From assembly GCA_950097605.1 (NCBI GenBank), contig CATNEU010000044.1, positions 1 through 8,740 of the forward strand: a stretch of DNA of 8,740 nt. The letters run 5' to 3'. The notes under the pieces are model-generated. The model had not been told where the DNA came from, did no database searches, and saw nothing but the letters and a program-made list of their open reading frames with translations. The translations under genes and the position numbers were made by a program. Positions 5,659 to 8,740 of the stretch are shown here, piece by piece (positions within the stretch are counted from its first letter, which is position 1; each line of letters begins with the position of its first letter). The stretch is from an uncultured Oscillospiraceae bacterium (GTDB lineage Bacteria; Bacillota; Clostridia; Oscillospirales; Ruminococcaceae).

Positions 5659-8615
5659 TGAACGCGTTTGGCCCCTATGCGGGCGAGCAGGTCGTGGACT
5701 TTGCACAGCTTGCTGACGACGCGATTTTTGTCATCACCGGGCCGACCGGCGCGGGCAAGACCACAATATTCGATGCAATCTGCTTCGCGCTGTATGGCGG
5801 CGCCAGCAGCGAGTACCGTCTCAGCGAGCAGTTTAAAAGCCATCACAGCAGCCTGAAGCAGATTTGCAGCGTTGAGCTGACGTTTACAGTGGGGGAGCTG
5901 GAATATACGGTTCGCCGGGTGCCCAGGCAGATGAAGCTGGGGCGTGGGAACAGGCTTGTGGAACAACTGCCGCAGGCAACACTGGCGATGCCGGACGGCT
6001 CCGTCCTCTCGGGCGTGCAGAATGTCAACGCGGAGATGCCCGCGATTATAGGACTCAAGGAGAACCAGTTTAAACAGGTGGTCATGCTGCCGCAAGGAGA
6101 GTTCCGCAAACTGCTTGAGGCGGGAAGCGGCGAACGGCAGGAGATTTTCCGCAGGATTTTCAAAACCGGACTGTTCGACCGCATATCGGAGCTGCTGAAC
6201 CTGCGCAGCCGTGAGATCCGGCACAGAGCCGAGGACGCGGGCAAAGCCATGCGCCATGCGCTGGACAGCGTGGACGCAGGCGGTGACGATGCGCTTCGAG
6301 ATCTGCTGCAAGCCAACCCGCCGCATGTTGGGCGGGTGCTTGCGGCGCTCAAGGCGGGCTTGCAGGCCGACGGGGAGCGTTTGCAGACGCTCGAGGAGAA
6401 GTCTGCCGCGCTGGAAAAGGAGAGAAACGCGTTGGGGATTGAAGAGGCCCGCCGCCTGCACCAGAGCATCAGCCGTCTTGCACAGGTGCGGCAGGGCCTG
6501 TCCGCTCTTCTGGAGAAGGAGGCGCAGGTACGCCAGGGAATGGCGCGGGCGGCCAGGGGGCGCGCGGCCGAAGAAATCCGCTTGCGCGCCGCCCGGCCGC
6601 TGGAGGAGACCAAACAGGCGCTGGAAAAGCTGGCGGCAAGGCTTGCAGAAGAGCGTGCTGCCCAGCAGGCGCAGCGTACGGCGGAGGAAGCCGCGCAGGC
6701 AGACCTGCAAAGAGCTGGGAAGGGCCTGCGGCAGCGGGAAGAACTGACGGCGGCGCTTTCCCGCTGCGACGCGGCCCTGGAGAAACTGCGGGAAGCCGCA
6801 CGGAAACAGAAGGCCCTCCGGGAAGCGGAGCAGCGCGCCGCCAGCTTGCAGGTTTTCTTAACAAAACTGGTCAAAATCGAACAGATGCTTGTGCTGCGGC
6901 AGTCGCACGCTTCGCTCGAAAAGCAAGCGGGTGAGTTGAAAGCCCTGCTTGCGGGTACCGCGGAATACAGACAGCAAATGCAGCGGTATCTTGCGGCCAA
7001 ACAGAACTTTGACCGGATGTATGCCGCGTATTTGCAGGGGCAGGCGGGCCTGCTGGCGGCAGGGCTGCGCGAAGGCGAACCCTGCCCGGTCTGCGGTGCG
7101 CGGGAGCACCCCGAAAGGGCGGTTTTGCCTGCCAATGTGCCGGACAAACAGGCTCTGGAAGCCGCAAAGAAACAGGCGGAAGCAGCGCAGACGGCGCTGA
7201 ACACCTGCGACGGAAGGTGCAAGCGGCTGTTCGGCGCGGTGCAGGCGGCGTTCGAGCCGCCGATGGACGAGGCTTCGCTCTACCGCGACGTCTCGCCTCT
7301 CGAAGCGCTTTGGCAGCGCGTATCACGGGAATATGCACAGAGCCAGGAGGCTTGCAGACAGGCGGAGACCGAGGTCCATACCACAATCGCCGACGCGCGC
7401 AAGCTGCGGGAACAGGGATATACGTCTCCCGAAGCCGTTGCCGCCGACCGCGGCCGGTATGAAGCCAGCCTGCAACGCGCCCAGGCACAGGTGGAGACGC
7501 TGCAAAGTGAGTTTGCGGCGTCCACCCAAGGTGTGCAGGAGGACGAGACAAGCGTGCTTTCACGGCAAGGCGAGCTGCGCCGCAAGCTGCAGGAACTCGA
7601 CGCAGCCTATGAGGCGGCCAACCGGAGCTATCACGCAGCGGCCCGCGCGCGTGCCGCTGCGGATAAAGGTGTGCTGGCGCTTGTCAGCCGGCAGGACGAG
7701 CTGACGGCCCAGCACGAGGCGCTGCACAAACTGTTTGCCGAGCTGCTGGCCGCGCGCGGCTTTGCGTCGCAGAGGGCCTATGAGGACGGCCTGTGCGACC
7801 CGCAGGAGATCGAACGGCTGGAGCAGGCGGGCCGCGCTTTCGAGCGGGAGCAGGCCGCGCTGCGCGGCGAGGAAAAAAGCCTGTCCGAGCAAATCGCGGG
7901 CCGTGAAGCCGTGGATATCGGGCGCCTTGAGGAGCTGGAGCAGAAGTTTGCCGCGGCGCTTGCGGCGTGCAGGGAGGAGAGTATGCAGTTGTACAGCCGT
8001 GTGCAGCAAAACCGCCGTCAGCAGGACAATATTGCGCGTTTGCAAGAGCAAACGGAACGCCTGGTCGTGGAATATGAGCAGGTTGGCAGGCTCGCGCGCG
8101 TCGCGTGCGGGCAGAATGGGCGCAATCTATCGTTTGAGCGGTATGTGCTCACGGCATATTTTACCCAGATCATTGCGGCCGCCAACCTGCGGCTGAAGCG
8201 GATGACCGATTCGCGCTATCTGCTCAAGCGCAAGGAGGAAAAGGAGAAGGGCAACAGCGCTTCGGGGTTGGGGCTTGCGATTATCGACAACTATACGGGC
8301 AGGGAACGGGAGGTCGGCACGCTTTCGGGCGGCGAGGGCTTTAAAGCTTCGCTCGCGCTCGCGCTGGGGCTGGCGGATGTGATCCAGAACCATGCGGGCG
8401 GCGTACGCATCGAGACAATGTTTATCGACGAGGGCTTTGGCACGCTCGACCCTGCATCGCTCGACGGCGCGGTGGACACGCTGATGCGGCTGAAAAACGA
8501 CGGGCGGCTGGTTGGCGTGATTTCACACGTGCCCGAGCTGCGGGAGAGGATTCCCGCGCGCATCGAGATCGTACCCTCCAAATCCGGCAGCAGCATTCGG
8601 ATGCCGGGTGTCTGA
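5637..8615 (+). CDS. sbcC: SbcC, ATPase/coiled-coil subunit of the SbcCD nuclease (Rad50 family)
   Basis: A complete 992-residue SMC-like protein, slightly shorter than the E. coli protein (about 1,050). With the nuclease SbcD (Mre11) it forms a complex that uses ATP to open and cut DNA ends, hairpins and protein-blocked ends. Seen: N-terminal MRPKRLVMNAFGPYAGEQ; Walker A GPTGAGKT at 35-42; Q-loop region around QVVMLPQGEFRKLL (147-160); a long first coiled coil (about 190-480, rich in E, Q, A, R and L); zinc-hook CPVC with cysteines 483 and 486, used for dimerisation; a returning coiled coil (about 490-810); FERYVLTAYF at 833-842; ABC signature LSGGE at 896-900; Walker B MFIDEGFGTLD with D931 and E932; and H-loop H964 in VISHVPEL. 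All catalytic ATPase elements are present. The start follows GGAGG at 9 bases and overlaps the LysR gene. sbcD, normally directly upstream, is absent from the window. Confidence 0.96.
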   Translation: MRPKRLVMNAFGPYAGEQVVDFAQLADDAIFVITGPTGAGKTTIFDAICFALYGGASSEYRLSEQFKSHHSSLKQICSVELTFTVGELEYTVRRVPRQMKLGRGNRLVEQLPQATLAMPDGSVLSGVQNVNAEMPAIIGLKENQFKQVVMLPQGEFRKLLEAGSGERQEIFRRIFKTGLFDRISELLNLRSREIRHRAEDAGKAMRHALDSVDAGGDDALRDLLQANPPHVGRVLAALKAGLQADGERLQTLEEKSAALEKERNALGIEEARRLHQSISRLAQVRQGLSALLEKEAQVRQGMARAARGRAAEEIRLRAARPLEETKQALEKLAARLAEERAAQQAQRTAEEAAQADLQRAGKGLRQREELTAALSRCDAALEKLREAARKQKALREAEQRAASLQVFLTKLVKIEQMLVLRQSHASLEKQAGELKALLAGTAEYRQQMQRYLAAKQNFDRMYAAYLQGQAGLLAAGLREGEPCPVCGAREHPERAVLPANVPDKQALEAAKKQAEAAQTALNTCDGRCKRLFGAVQAAFEPPMDEASLYRDVSPLEALWQRVSREYAQSQEACRQAETEVHTTIADARKLREQGYTSPEAVAADRGRYEASLQRAQAQVETLQSEFAASTQGVQEDETSVLSRQGELRRKLQELDAAYEAANRSYHAAARARAAADKGVLALVSRQDELTAQHEALHKLFAELLAARGFASQRAYEDGLCDPQEIERLEQAGRAFEREQAALRGEEKSLSEQIAGREAVDIGRLEELEQKFAAALAACREESMQLYSRVQQNRRQQDNIARLQEQTERLVVEYEQVGRLARVACGQNGRNLSFERYVLTAYFTQIIAAANLRLKRMTDSRYLLKRKEEKEKGNSASGLGLAIIDNYTGREREVGTLSGGEGFKASLALALGLADVIQNHAGGVRIETMFIDEGFGTLDPASLDGAVDTLMRLKNDGRLVGVISHVPELRERIPARIEIVPSKSGSSIRMPGV

Positions 8616-8630
8616 AAGCCCCGTTGGAAA

Positions 8631-8666
8631 AGCGCCCGTAGTCCGGTTTCCCGGACAGCGGGCGCT
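8631..8666. terminator. Convergent (bidirectional) terminator hairpin after sbcC
   Basis: AGCGCCCG (8631-8638) pairs with CGGGCGCT (8659-8666), and GTCCGG (8641-8646) with CCGGAC (8651-8656), separated by one TA/AG internal mismatch; the loop is TTTC. It starts 16 bases after the sbcC stop and lies 14 bases past the stop of the convergent minus-strand gene. On the minus strand the hairpin is followed by TTTCC; on the plus strand by TCTGCATTGTTCTTT. The T runs are modest, but position between two convergent stops supports a shared terminator. Confidence 0.75.
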
Positions 8667-8679
8667 TCTGCATTGTTCT

Positions 8680-8740
8680 TTATGATTCTTTCTGTTCCGG
8701 TTCCTGTGGCTTTTCGGTGCCGCATTTTTTGCAGACGAGC
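8680..8740 (-). CDS. 3' end of a minus-strand gene; CxxC motif and charged C-terminal tail (partial)
   Basis: Only the last 19 codons are inside the window. They read LVCKKCGTEKPQEPEQKES and stop at TAA (8680-8682). The CKKCGTE pair of cysteines looks like half of a zinc ribbon or zinc knuckle, followed by a hydrophilic E/P/Q/K tail typical of a disordered C-terminus. The frame is supported by its placement, with a convergent hairpin just beyond its stop. The protein cannot be identified from this piece. The gene continues beyond base 8740. Confidence 0.6.
   Translation of the reverse strand, partial: LVCKKCGTEKPQEPEQKES

Noticed and set aside
5472..7222. Long open frames on the minus strand opposite sbcC (412 and 459 residues)
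   Set aside because: They are antisense shadows of a GC-rich gene: composition is low-complexity (R/A/S/P/C-rich), with no family motifs or ribosome sites, while the plus strand carries a complete SbcC with every ATPase motif.
1..8740. CRISPR arrays, insertion sequences, phage or toxin-antitoxin genes
   Set aside because: No regularly spaced direct repeats, transposase or integrase motifs, or small paired ORFs with ribosome sites were seen.

Overview
The window reads as ordinary chromosomal DNA from a GC-rich, anaerobic-type Firmicute, most likely a Clostridia/Oscillospirales-like gut bacterium. This is inferred from strong GGAGG-type ribosome sites, the protein flavour (Clostridia-like SbcC, LysR and PMCA-type Ca2+ ATPase) and compact intrinsic terminators. 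No rRNA, tRNA, CRISPR array, transposase or phage gene was seen.

Layout. Bases 1-84 hold the end of an upstream plus-strand transcript with a strong intrinsic terminator; 85-235 looks non-coding. A perfect 20-bp-stem hairpin (236-285) abuts the stop codon of a minus-strand P-type Ca2+ ATPase (286-3027). The 344-base gap 3028-3371 has no convincing gene. It holds the ATPase leader with several nested inverted repeats, a TTGTCC/GGACAA dyad, and the terminator of the next minus-strand gene. That gene (3372-4559) encodes a long homologue of coenzyme F420-0:L-glutamate ligase (CofE-like).

A divergent promoter region (about 4566-4716) separates the CofE-like gene from a plus-strand LysR-type regulator (4717-5658). 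A near-perfect dyad sits between the predicted -35 and -10 of the cofE-like promoter, so LysR control of the CofE-like gene is the simplest model. The LysR gene overlaps by 22 bp a complete sbcC (5637-8615), which encodes the large ATPase/coiled-coil subunit of the SbcCD DNA-end nuclease. The usual partner sbcD is not in the window; the regulator occupies its place. A convergent terminator hairpin (8631-8666) separates sbcC from the 3' end of another minus-strand gene, whose product ends with a CxxC zinc-type motif and a charged tail.

How they work together: the ATPase is a stand-alone calcium or related cation exporter. The CofE-like gene and the LysR gene form a divergent regulator-target pair. 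sbcC appears to be translated from the LysR transcript. No unmistakable new system is visible. The points most worth a second look are the LysR-sbcC overlap without sbcD, the CofE homologue of unknown substrate with its operator-like promoter, and the structured ATPase leader.
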